Shown piece after piece: positions 17,401-24,674 of a DNA stretch of 64,000 bases (position 1 is its first letter; each line of letters starts with the position of its first letter). The translations under genes and the position numbers were made by a program. Origin of the DNA: Nocardia farcinica. Its GTDB lineage: Bacteria > Actinomycetota > Actinomycetes > Mycobacteriales > Mycobacteriaceae. The stretch is from positions 3,286,001 to 3,350,000 of the forward strand of contig NZ_LN868938.1 in the NCBI RefSeq assembly GCF_001182745.1, given 5' to 3'. The notes beneath the pieces were generated by a model that saw nothing but the letters and a program-made list of their open reading frames with translations, searched no databases and was not told where the DNA came from.

Positions 17401-17861
17401 GCGGCGTACCGTACGGCACCGCCGCGGCCCCGCGCCGCCTTGCGGGCGCTCCGCCGGGGTGCGGGCCGCGCGACGCCGAGCGACAGCTCCGCGCCGAAGA
17501 CGGTGGCGATACCCCACTCCTTGGCGGCCTCGGCGAACCGCACGGTGCCGTAGAAGCCGTCGTGGTCGGTGAGGGCGATGGCCTCCAGCCCCAGCCGCAC
17601 GGCCTCCTCCACCAGTTCCTCCGGCTGGCTCGCACCGTCGAGGAAGCTGTAGGCCGAATGCGCGTGCAGCTCGGCGTAGGGCACCGTCGGGCGGTCGACG
17701 GGTCGGATCGGCTCGGCCAGGTAGGGCTCGCGCTTGCGGGACCAGGCCGGGCTGTCGCCGCCGTCGCCGGGGTACATGGCTTCCGGGTCCGTCCGGCCGG
17801 GACGACCCGAGAGCACCCGTTCCAGCTCCGACCACGAGGGCGGTCCGGTACCCCAGCCCAT
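14421..17861 (-). CDS. dnaE2: Error-prone DNA polymerase, DnaE2
   Basis: A 1146-residue C-family polymerase of the DnaE2/ImuC type, which copies damaged DNA together with ImuA' and ImuB. It contains an N-terminal PHP domain (AELHAHSAYSFLDGAS; LTDHDGFYGTVRFAEA), the polymerase core with catalytic aspartates Asp497, Asp499 and Asp501 in PDIDIDIES, fingers (MGSKRSPERMRRLKERLYRGM; FGFPESHSQSFA), a helix-hairpin-helix region and a C-terminal OB fold (VGGAVTHRQRPATAAGVTFLNLED). The shorter PHP region and shorter C-terminus set it apart from replicative DnaE1. Its start lies four bases after the stop of an upstream helical-repeat gene that is preceded by an SOS box, so it should be induced by DNA damage. 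Confidence 0.96.
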   Translation of the reverse strand: MGWGTGPPSWSELERVLSGRPGRTDPEAMYPGDGGDSPAWSRKREPYLAEPIRPVDRPTVPYAELHAHSAYSFLDGASQPEELVEEAVRLGLEAIALTDHDGFYGTVRFAEAAKEWGIATVFGAELSLGVARPAPRRSARKAARGRGGAVRYAATPEFEHAAAPDSAPRTGEPDPPGPHLLVLARGQEGYRRLSREIAAAHLAAGEKGVLRYDIDALTAAAGGHWHILTGCRKGHLRTALADDLAAGETGLPRAEAALRDLVERFGADRVSVELTHHGVPADDERNALLIALADRVGLPVLATTGAHFAGPEQRRRAMALAAIRARRSLDEMAGWLAPAGGAHLRSGAEMARLFAACPDAVANAVALSRECAFDLRLIAPQLPPFAVPDGHDENSWLRKLVLRGAARRYGPPHANPPAYRQLEHELEVIATLGFPGYFLVVHDIVSFCERNGILCQGRGSAANSAVCFAIGITNVDPVANELLFERFLSPERDGPPDIDIDIESDRREEAIQHVYARYGREYAAQVANVITYRGKSAVRDAAKALGFSPGQQDAWSKQVSRWTGVGAETGTDIPEQVLRLAADLEGLPRHMGIHSGGMVICDRPIADVCPVEWARMAGRSVLQWDKDDCAAVGLVKFDMLGLGMLSALHYMIDLVREHEGVEVRLHELDLKEPAVYEMLSRADSVGVFQVESRAQMATLPRLRPREFYDLVVEVALIRPGPIQGGSVHPYIRRRNGTEPVTYDHPALENSLGRTLGVPLFQEQLMQMAVDVAGFTAAEADQLRRAMGSKRSPERMRRLKERLYRGMAELHGITGEVADRIYEKLYAFANFGFPESHSQSFAALVFYSAWFKLHHPAAFCAGLLRAQPMGFYSPQSLVADARRHGVPVHGPDVNASLAEATLENGGREVRLGLAGVRHIGSELAERIVAARVEHGPYTSVLDLTGRVELTVAQAEALATAGAFDGVTGPSGAERSGGRRAALWAAGAAARERAHLLPGTGPAADAPALPGMSALELAAADVWATGISPGSYPTEFLRARMDELGVIPAGRLLEVRDGSRVLVGGAVTHRQRPATAAGVTFLNLEDETGMVNVVCSVGLWTRYRALAQSASALLVRGRVQNAEGAVSVVAEHLQLLSLGMGSRSRDFR

Positions 17862-17865
17862 GCGC

Positions 17866-18327
17866 CTACTCCCGGCGCAGACGTTCGGTCGAGCCGGCCG
17901 CGATCGCCGCGGCCACCCGGTCGAGACCGGAGCGGATCAGTTCGCCGTAGGCGTCCTCGGCGAGGATGCGCAGGTGCCCGCGGGCGATGGCCAGCTGCAT
18001 GCGGGCGGCGTCGAAATCACCGACGCGGCGATGGCTGTCGGCCAGGTTCAGATACAGCGAGGGCAGGAAGCAGCGCATGCCCTCGTCCAGCGCGACGCCG
18101 GGACCGAACACCGCGCCCAACGCGCGCTGATCCCAGGCCAGCGCCTCCTGGTCGTCGTCCTGGAGGACGGCGAGGTGATGGGCGACCACGCAGCGTTGGA
18201 GCGGGGCGGCGGACGGGTCGAGCTCGTCCCACAGCGCCCCGAGCGCCTTGCGGGCCGCCTCCGGGTTGTCGCTGCCGAGCCGCACCGCGGCAAAGATGTC
18301 CGCCATCCGATCGTCCGCCATGCGCAC
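17866..18327 (-). CDS. Helical-repeat protein upstream of dnaE2
   Basis: A 153-residue, almost entirely helical protein with TPR-like spacing (AARKALGALWDELDP; ALAWDQRALGAVFG; LYLNLADSHRRVGDFDAARMQLAIARGHL). I do not recognise a named family. It is the first cistron of the dnaE2 transcript: its stop is four bases from the dnaE2 ATG and an SOS box abuts its GTG start. Damage induction is therefore expected. A role as an assembly factor for the mutasome is a guess from position only. Confidence 0.7.
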   Translation of the reverse strand: MRMADDRMADIFAAVRLGSDNPEAARKALGALWDELDPSAAPLQRCVVAHHLAVLQDDDQEALAWDQRALGAVFGPGVALDEGMRCFLPSLYLNLADSHRRVGDFDAARMQLAIARGHLRILAEDAYGELIRSGLDRVAAAIAAGSTERLRRE

Positions 18328-18332
18328 GAGTA

Positions 18333-18348
18333 TCGCACATATGTTCGA
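18333..18348. promoter_or_regulatory. LexA-type SOS box upstream of the dnaE2 operon
   Basis: TCGCACATATGTTCGA matches the actinobacterial SOS consensus TCGAAC-N4-GTTCGA at 11 of 12 fixed bases. It ends six bases before the GTG of the first cistron, so LexA would sit across or just before the transcription start. A second box at 27074-27089 serves imuA'-imuB. Confidence 0.85.
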
Positions 18349-18357
18349 TGGAGAACT

Positions 18358-18377
18358 AACTTACTTTGGAGTAAGTT
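18358..18377. promoter_or_regulatory. Perfect inverted repeat between dnaE2 operon and SDR
   Basis: AACTTACT (18358-18365) and AGTAAGTT (18370-18377) flank a 4-base TTGG centre. It is AT-rich for this genome and lies 52 bases before the SDR ATG and ten bases from the SOS box. The size fits a TetR- or MarR-class dimer site. No regulator gene is adjacent, so the cognate protein would be encoded elsewhere. Confidence 0.6.
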
Positions 18378-18429
18378 CAAGCCCATCCGGCGCCCACTCC
18401 GGCGCCGCTTCGGCATCGAGGAGCGATCA

Positions 18430-19392
18430 ATGGCCCCAGCCTCCGACCACGGGCGCGATCTCACCGGCAAGCACGTCCTCATCACCGGCGCCTCCTCCGG
18501 CATCGGGCGCGCGGCGGCGGTGGCCGTCGCACGCAAGGGCGCCACCGTGTTCCTGCTGGCCCGCCGCGGCGAGGAACTCACCGCCGTGGTCGAGGAGATC
18601 CGGGCGGCGGGCGGGCAGGCCCACGGCTACCAGTGCGACATCACCGAATCCGAGTCCGTCGACCACACGATCAAGGCCATCCTCGACGAGCACGACCACG
18701 TCGACATGCTGGTGAACAACGCGGGCCGCAGCATCCGCCGCGCCATCCACCGCTCCACCGACCGGCTGCACGACTACGAACGCACGATGGCGGTCAACTA
18801 CTTCGGCGCGCTGCGGGTGACCTTCGCGTTGCTGCCGCAGATGCGGGCCCGCAAGTCCGGCCACATCGTGCAGATCAGCAGCGCGGGCGTGCAGGCCGCC
18901 ACGCCCCGGTTCTCGGCGTATCTGGCGAGCAAGGCCGCGCTCGACAAGTTCACCGAGGTGGCGGCGGTGGAGACGATGGCCGACGGGGTCACCTTCACCA
19001 CCATCCACATGCCGCTGGTGCGCACGCCGATGATCGCCCCGAGCGGTCGGCAGGGCCGCGCCGAATCGCCGGAATGGGCGGCCGCGCTCATCGTGCGCGC
19101 GCTCGTCGAGCGCCCCAAGCGCATCGACGTGCCGCTCGGCACGATCGCCGAGTTCGGCGCGCTGTTCACCCCGAAGTTCCGCGACCGCGTGCTGCACCGC
19201 TACTACCGGGCACTGCCGGACTCCCCCGCGGCCAAGGGGGAGATCAGCGATTCGGACAGCGCGGGCGCGAACGGTGCGCACCTACCCGCACCGTCCCCGC
19301 GACCGGCACCTTCCGGCCCGTCGACCGCCCGCCGCCTCACCGGGACCGCCCTGCGCCGAGCCGCACGGCTGGTGCCGGGGGTCTATTGGTAG
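18430..19392 (+). CDS. SDR-family oxidoreductase
   Basis: A 320-residue short-chain dehydrogenase. GASSGIG follows the first strand (KHVLITGASSGIG), NNAG and ISSAG are present, and YLASK supplies the catalytic Tyr and Lys. LLARRGEEL after the second strand favours NADPH. The stretch of sequence resembles the C-terminal reductase part of mycobacterial acyl reductases of the AcrA1/Rv3391 type, so reduction of a long-chain acyl or keto-acyl substrate is possible. The last 60 residues are a Pro/Ser-rich, basic tail. It is divergent from the dnaE2 operon and a perfect inverted repeat lies in its promoter region. Confidence 0.87.
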   Translation: MAPASDHGRDLTGKHVLITGASSGIGRAAAVAVARKGATVFLLARRGEELTAVVEEIRAAGGQAHGYQCDITESESVDHTIKAILDEHDHVDMLVNNAGRSIRRAIHRSTDRLHDYERTMAVNYFGALRVTFALLPQMRARKSGHIVQISSAGVQAATPRFSAYLASKAALDKFTEVAAVETMADGVTFTTIHMPLVRTPMIAPSGRQGRAESPEWAAALIVRALVERPKRIDVPLGTIAEFGALFTPKFRDRVLHRYYRALPDSPAAKGEISDSDSAGANGAHLPAPSPRPAPSGPSTARRLTGTALRRAARLVPGVYW

Positions 19393-19642
19393 GCGGTTCG
19401 CGGAGCGCCCACGGCGGGCGCGAGTGAGACCAGGGGGCCGGGGCACCGCGACAGCGCGGTACCCGGTTGGCGGGTGGTACCCGGGTGGTTCGGCGCGGGC
19501 GGCGAGGGGTCGCGGCGACGGCCACCCGGGTACGGTCCCGACCTTCGAGCGGCATCGGAACCGTCGTGCCGGACCTGACGCGAGCGGGCGTGCGCCCGGC
19601 TACCGTGGAGGGGTCCGTCGCCCGCTACCCGTTGGAGGCGTC

Positions 19643-20449
19643 TTGCGGTTCCTCGCCCGCGCACTGGCCGTCGTGATCGCGCTCGTCTGCGGCCTGGTCC
19701 CGCTGCTGCCCACCGCGGTGGCCGCGCCGGGCGTGGCGGTCGACGAGGTCACCGCCCGCCGGATCGACGAACTGCTCGCCGTGCGCGCGGCATCGGCCGG
19801 GTTGCCGACGGGTGAGCTGCTCGAGGCGCTGTCGCGGCCGTTGCTCGGCACCCCGTACGGGGCGAACATGCTGATCGGCTCGGCCGGCGAACCCGAGCAG
19901 TTGGTCGTCGACCTGCGCCGGGTGGACTGCTTCACCTTCCTGGACTACGTGGCGGCCCTCAGCCGGTCCGGCGACCGCGACGACTTCGTGCGGCACCTGA
20001 TCGAGACCCGCTACGCGGGCGGACAGGTCGACTTCGCCCACCGCAAGCACTTCTTCACCGACTGGGCGCACGTCGACCGGATCGCCGCCACCGACATCAC
20101 CGCGAGCCTGAGCCCCGCCACGGTCACCGTCACCAAGCACCTCAACGCCAAGGCCGACGGCAGTGCCTACCTGCCCGGCCTGCCCGTCGTCGACCGCACC
20201 CTCGGCTTCATCCCGGCCGCCGCCGTGGACGCCGCCGTCCTGGCCGGGCTGCGCACGGGCGACTTCCTCGGCGCCTACGCCGATGCCCCCGGCCTCGACG
20301 TCACCCACGTCGGCCTCGTCGTGCAGACCCCCGACGGCCCCGTCTTCCGCAACGCCTCCTCGGTCCCCGGCGTCGACCGGGTCGTGGACACCCCGCTGAC
20401 CGACTACCTGCGCACGGTCCCGGGCATCGTCGTCCTGCGCCCGAACTGA
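19643..20449 (+). CDS. DUF1460 secreted amidase-like protein
   Basis: A 268-residue protein with a signal peptide (about residues 1-28, ending VAAPG) and a DUF1460 domain, a papain/NlpC-like fold reported to cleave N-acetylmuramoyl-L-alanine-type bonds. Candidate catalytic residues are Cys96 in VDCFTF and His222 in VTHVGLV, with GTPYGANMLIG and a Phe/Trp-rich middle (HFFTDWAHVDRI) typical of the family. The start is a TTG four bases after a GGAGG; no ATG or GTG fits the signal peptide as well. A role in cell-wall peptide turnover is plausible. No operon partner. Confidence 0.8.
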   Translation: MRFLARALAVVIALVCGLVPLLPTAVAAPGVAVDEVTARRIDELLAVRAASAGLPTGELLEALSRPLLGTPYGANMLIGSAGEPEQLVVDLRRVDCFTFLDYVAALSRSGDRDDFVRHLIETRYAGGQVDFAHRKHFFTDWAHVDRIAATDITASLSPATVTVTKHLNAKADGSAYLPGLPVVDRTLGFIPAAAVDAAVLAGLRTGDFLGAYADAPGLDVTHVGLVVQTPDGPVFRNASSVPGVDRVVDTPLTDYLRTVPGIVVLRPN

Positions 20450-20622
20450 TCCCGCCCGAGCCGGGGTGCCGTGCACCCGAACTGACTGCCGTCGTGGGGC
20501 CCGGTGACTCGGCCCTCGGCCCGACGGCGCAGGGTCATCCGCTCCGACCCGGCCGGTCGGCCGAGTGGATCGCCGGGCATCGTGGCGGTGGCGGCGCGGG
20601 GAAGGCCCGACCGGGACCCCGG

Positions 20623-21708
20623 TCAGCCCGCCGGACGCCAGCCCGCCTCGGCGCAGGCCGCGTGCAGTGGGTCGAGGCCGAACGCGTCGACCGGGCCGAG
20701 GGCGCCCGTGCCCGAGACGCCGTCGTCGCGCACGGCGTCGGCCGCCCACGCCATGATCCGCGCGGTGAAGTCGTAGGGGTCGCCGCCGGCGAGCGTCACG
20801 GTCGCGCGGGACAGGCCCGCGGCGTCGAAGGTCCGGGCGGTCACCCAGGACCGGGTGCGGGCTCTGGACGCGGCGTCGGGCCCGCCCGTGGAGCCGCGCA
20901 CGAGCGCGGTCACCCCCGCCCGCAGCCCCCGCTCGAGCGGCGGGAGGTGACCTAACGCCGCGGTCAGCACCGAGGTCGCCTGCATACCGCGTCCGGCGAG
21001 TTCCGGAACGCCGAGGAAGACATCGATCTCACGCAGGTTCGGGTAGGAGCGCGGCAGGGCGAGCTGTTCCGAGGCGGGGATCGACACACCCGCGCGGGTC
21101 GCGCCCGCCACGTCGAAACGGCGCAGCCGGGCACCGGCGCGTTCGTCGACGAGCGCGCCGCCGCGCAACGCGAAGCCGGATTCGAACAGCATCCCCGCGA
21201 TGGAGGCGCGGGTGCCACCGCTGGTGCCGGGCCGGTCGATGAAGTAGCCGACCTCGACACGCGCCGCGTCGGGCGCCTCGCGCAACGCCAGTCCGGCGGC
21301 CAGGTTGCCGGGCACGTAATCGAAGCCGAACGCGCTCAGCAGCACCGACCCCGTGGCCACCGCCCGATCGTGCCGATCGAACACGCTCCGGATGAACGGG
21401 CCTTCCCCGGTGGAGTCGATGTAGTGCGCCCCGGCGTCGATCGCGGCGTCCAGCGCGGGACGGCCGTGGCGCAGGAACGGGCCCACCGTGGTCACCAGGA
21501 CATCGCCGCGCCCCAGCAGCGCCCGCACCGAGGCGGGGTCGCCCACGTCGGCGACCGCGGTCGGTGCCCCGCCGAGTTCGGCGGCGAGCGCGGCCAGGGC
21601 GGCGGCGTCACGCCCGGCCAGCACGGGTGTGGCGCCGCGGGCGACCAGCTCGGCGGCGGTCAGACGGCCGGTATAACCGGTCGCCCCGAACAGCACGATC
21701 TTCGACAT
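20623..21708 (-). CDS. Saccharopine dehydrogenase-like oxidoreductase
   Basis: A 361-residue protein with a Rossmann N-terminus (IVLFGATGYTGRLTAAEL) and the saccharopine-dehydrogenase-like NADP layout, including VTTVGPFLRHGRPALDAAIDAGAHYIDSTGE. In mycolic-acid bacteria this family includes trans-acting enoyl reductases that work with polyketide synthases; here there is no such synthase nearby, so the substrate is unknown. The ATG is chosen because the Rossmann strand starts three residues later. It follows the proline-rich gene on the same strand at 62 bases. Confidence 0.85.
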   Translation of the reverse strand: MSKIVLFGATGYTGRLTAAELVARGATPVLAGRDAAALAALAAELGGAPTAVADVGDPASVRALLGRGDVLVTTVGPFLRHGRPALDAAIDAGAHYIDSTGEGPFIRSVFDRHDRAVATGSVLLSAFGFDYVPGNLAAGLALREAPDAARVEVGYFIDRPGTSGGTRASIAGMLFESGFALRGGALVDERAGARLRRFDVAGATRAGVSIPASEQLALPRSYPNLREIDVFLGVPELAGRGMQATSVLTAALGHLPPLERGLRAGVTALVRGSTGGPDAASRARTRSWVTARTFDAAGLSRATVTLAGGDPYDFTARIMAWAADAVRDDGVSGTGALGPVDAFGLDPLHAACAEAGWRPAG

Positions 21709-21769
21709 CGGGCACACCTGTTTCTGCTCGTCGGTCCGATGGTCACGATCAAAGCACGAGTGGACCCGG

Positions 21770-22810
21770 TCAGCCGAGGACGAGACGGGGCTCGGGCAGG
21801 TAGGTGCGGGCCTGCGAGCGGACACTGCCCCAGACGGCGAACCCGATCAGGGGTGTGTTGTCCGGGATGTGGAGGCGCCGCGCGGCCAGGTCGACGACGG
21901 CGGGGACGATGACCGAACCGTAGCTGAGGGACCGGTTCTTCAACGCCCGCAGCGCCTCCGGGTGGACGCGGTGCGAGACCAGCGCGGCCACCCCGAAGGC
22001 ACCACCCTTGACGACGAAGGCGCTGCGCCTGCGCAGAGACTGCGCGAATTCGTCCACCCGGCAGGGGAAGTCGGTGACGGCAGCGGGGGTGATCTCCGCG
22101 ACGCCCGCCGCGCACACCGCCAGCTCGATCGGATTCAACTCGGTGGCCACGGCCATCCCGACCCCGAGCAGGCTCCACACCGGACCGATCCAGTTCCGGC
22201 CGACCTGCAACCGGCCCATCGCCATCTGGTGGGCGACGGCCGCCAGATACCGCTCCACCTCGTCCTGCATCGGATCGACGGCCTGTCCCGGAACCGCGAC
22301 GGAAGCCCCGTCGGTGGGCGGGTGCGGGGGCACCGAGAGAACCGGATGCGCCGGGGCGCCAGGCTGTCCCGGCACGACGACGGGATGCGGCATGTGCGCG
22401 GGACCCGGCGCGGCAGGATGCGCCGGCGCGGCTGCGGCATCGGGTACTCCCGGATGCCCGTGCGGGACAGCGGGATGCGGCGCGACCGCAGGGGGCGGCC
22501 CGGAGACACCGTGCCGCTGCCCCGGCGGCGCGGGAGCGTGCGGCGGAACCGGATGCGCCGGACCGGCCCACCGATGCGCCGGAGCACCCGACGGCGACAT
22601 CGGAGCTCCGGGGTGTGCGGCGTGATGCGGCGGATATCCCTGCGGTGGTGTGGGATTCACCGGTCCGCTGCCCGGCGGCGTGGGGACGGGACCGGACGCG
22701 TACCCCGGTCCTGGCATCGGCGCGGGTGGCGGTGCGGCGGGGTGCACAGCCGCACCCCCACCGGTGCCCCCGTCCGGCGGTGTCGGACTCTTCCCCCACG
22801 GCGTCGACAT
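21770..22810 (-). CDS. Proline-rich protein with conserved helical C-terminal domain
   Basis: A 346-residue protein in two parts. Residues 1 to about 180 are Pro/Gly/His/Ala-rich and surely disordered, with many PPAP, HPG and PGQP runs. Residues 190-346 form a compact, mixed domain (DEVERYLAAVAHQMAMGRLQ; WSLLGVGMAVATELNPIELAVCAAGVAEITPAA; SQARTYLPEP). I recognise no family. The lack of a signal peptide suggests a cytoplasmic or membrane-peripheral protein. Proline-rich tails of this kind are common in type VII and division-associated proteins, but no such gene is adjacent. Confidence 0.7.
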   Translation of the reverse strand: MSTPWGKSPTPPDGGTGGGAAVHPAAPPPAPMPGPGYASGPVPTPPGSGPVNPTPPQGYPPHHAAHPGAPMSPSGAPAHRWAGPAHPVPPHAPAPPGQRHGVSGPPPAVAPHPAVPHGHPGVPDAAAAPAHPAAPGPAHMPHPVVVPGQPGAPAHPVLSVPPHPPTDGASVAVPGQAVDPMQDEVERYLAAVAHQMAMGRLQVGRNWIGPVWSLLGVGMAVATELNPIELAVCAAGVAEITPAAVTDFPCRVDEFAQSLRRRSAFVVKGGAFGVAALVSHRVHPEALRALKNRSLSYGSVIVPAVVDLAARRLHIPDNTPLIGFAVWGSVRSQARTYLPEPRLVLG

Positions 22811-22997
22811 GCGTTCCCTCCCTGCTCACTTCGACCCTGCCCGTTCGCCCCTGCCCCGATCGAGCAGTCCCGGCGGCGGCACGGCGACCAGCTGCCGAAT
22901 GAAGCCCTCGGCGCTGCCCCGTCCGACACGCGACCCTACCGCTCCGGGCACATCGCCCACGAGGGCACCGCATCGACCGGGCCCGACCAGGCGGACA

Positions 22998-23897
22998 TCA
23001 CTGCGGTCGGTGCGGCCCGTCCGCCTCCTCGACGGTGTCGGCGACGACGGCGGTGACCGGTTTGGCCGCGGCACCGCAACTGGCCTGGCGCGGCGCGAGT
23101 CCCACCGTCCGGGTGCGCACCACCCAGCGGCGGCCGTCGCGGTGCGCCACCTCGGCGGTGCCCGGGTCGGCGGGCGCGACGGTGAGGTCATCGAGACCCG
23201 CGACGATCCGTTCCCGCACCGCGAGTTCGGCGACCTGCTCGACGGGCGGGTAGCAGCTGCGGCCGCGCAGACCCGGCAGCGAGACGGCCCCGCGGTCGGC
23301 GGCGCGCACGGCGGCGACCGCGGTGTCGGCGTCCACCCGGCCGTAGGTCAGCCCGGCGGGCAGCAGCACCATCGCGGGCGCGAACCGGTGCCCGCCGGTG
23401 TGCGAGCACTCCCACACCCGGCCCGGAAACGCGGCGGCCAGGCTCGCGGCGATCGGGCGCCCGAGCAGGGCGCAGCACCGGTCTCGTTTGCCGTGCGCGC
23501 ACACCAGCACCGGCGGGTCGGCGACCGGTTCGCCGAGGCCGGGCGGCGGCCCGGCGAGCAGGCCGAGATCGATGTCGAGCAGCTGGTCCAGGTCGTCGAT
23601 CAGCAGCCGCTCGCACCAGGAGTCCTGCGGGCGCGAGGCCGCCAGCAGCACGGTGCGGGCGCCGGTGAACTCGGTGCGACCCGGTCTGCGGATCAGGGTG
23701 GGGCGCACGCGCGCGGCGGCGGTGCGGGCGGCGAGTTCGGTGCTGATCCGCGGGCCGAGCACCTGGTCGCCGAGCACGTCGCGGCCCCACGCGCCGGGGT
23801 GTTCGACACAGAGCCAGCCGTCGACCCGGGTGGCGGTGCCCGCCAGCGGCACGTCCACGGCGGCCGCCGAGCACGGCATGCCCGCGACGCCGGTCAT
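22998..23897 (-). CDS. Sucrase/ferredoxin-like family protein
   Basis: A 299-residue protein of the Suc_Fer-like family, which has a thioredoxin-like ferredoxin fold. CAHGKRDRCCALLGRPI and WECSHTGGHRFAPAMVLLP are the family hallmarks and provide several Cys and His residues that could bind a 2Fe-2S cluster. A further CGAAAKP is near the C-terminus. The reaction is unknown. Its start overlaps the stop of the upstream alpha/beta hydrolase in an ATGA, so they are translationally coupled. Confidence 0.83.
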   Translation of the reverse strand: MTGVAGMPCSAAAVDVPLAGTATRVDGWLCVEHPGAWGRDVLGDQVLGPRISTELAARTAAARVRPTLIRRPGRTEFTGARTVLLAASRPQDSWCERLLIDDLDQLLDIDLGLLAGPPPGLGEPVADPPVLVCAHGKRDRCCALLGRPIAASLAAAFPGRVWECSHTGGHRFAPAMVLLPAGLTYGRVDADTAVAAVRAADRGAVSLPGLRGRSCYPPVEQVAELAVRERIVAGLDDLTVAPADPGTAEVAHRDGRRWVVRTRTVGLAPRQASCGAAAKPVTAVVADTVEEADGPHRPQ

Positions 23898-24643
23898 GCC
23901 GTCAGGAACGGCAACACAGCCGCCTCGAACTCCCGGTAGCGGTCGCGGTGGATGCTGTGACCGCAGGTGAAGGCGGTGACCGTGCAGTCGGCCACGGCCG
24001 CGGTCAGGACCGCCAGCTTCTCCGGGTCCACCATGCCGCCGGGTCCACCGCGCAGCACCAGGGTGGGCGCGGTGATCTCGCTCAGCCGCTCCCACCACTG
24101 CGGGTTCGGCTTGCGGAACTGTTCGAGGGCGACGCGGGTCATCGACCGGTCGAAGGCCCACACCGCGCGCGGATGCCGCACCAGGCTGGAGGCGGCGTGC
24201 CACAGTTCGGGCACGGTGGGGAAACGGCGGGTCAGGCTCAGTTCCTCGTCGCCGGACCGCAGCGGCAGCGGGCATTCCTCGATCACCAGCTTGCGCACCA
24301 GCGTGGGCCGCTCCTGCGCGACGCAGGAGACGGCGTAGCCGCCCAGCGAATGACCGACCAGGTCGACACCGTCGAGCCCGAGGTGCTCGCACAGGCGGAG
24401 CAGGTCGGCGCCGAACTCGTCGAATCCGTAGGTGGCGGCCCGGGAGCTGCGGCCGTGGCCGCGCAGATCGGGCACGATCACCCGGCGGCCGTCGCGCAGC
24501 AGGCGGCGCGCGAACCGGTCCCAGGTGTGGCCGTCGCCGCCCATGCCGTGCACCAGCAGCACGGGCACGCCGTCGGCCGGACCCGAGTCGCGGTAGGCGA
24601 TGCGCACGCCGTGGGACGACAGGTGGGCAAACGTCGAGTTCAC
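23894..24643 (-). CDS. Alpha/beta-hydrolase fold protein
   Basis: A 249-residue hydrolase with the oxyanion motif LLVHGMGGDGHTW, the DLRGHGRSS segment, nucleophile Ser in GHSLGG and catalytic His in CGHSIHRDR near the C-terminus. It is short and lacks an obvious lid, like haloperoxidase-type esterases. Start is a GTG immediately preceding the fold. It overlaps the downstream Suc_Fer gene (ATGA) and begins 31 bases after the imuB stop on the same strand, so it may be co-transcribed with the mutasome genes. Confidence 0.85.
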   Translation of the reverse strand: MNSTFAHLSSHGVRIAYRDSGPADGVPVLLVHGMGGDGHTWDRFARRLLRDGRRVIVPDLRGHGRSSRAATYGFDEFGADLLRLCEHLGLDGVDLVGHSLGGYAVSCVAQERPTLVRKLVIEECPLPLRSGDEELSLTRRFPTVPELWHAASSLVRHPRAVWAFDRSMTRVALEQFRKPNPQWWERLSEITAPTLVLRGGPGGMVDPEKLAVLTAAVADCTVTAFTCGHSIHRDRYREFEAAVLPFLTA

Positions 24644-24674
24644 GAGGGGAGTCTACGAGGACGGCGGTGCCCCG

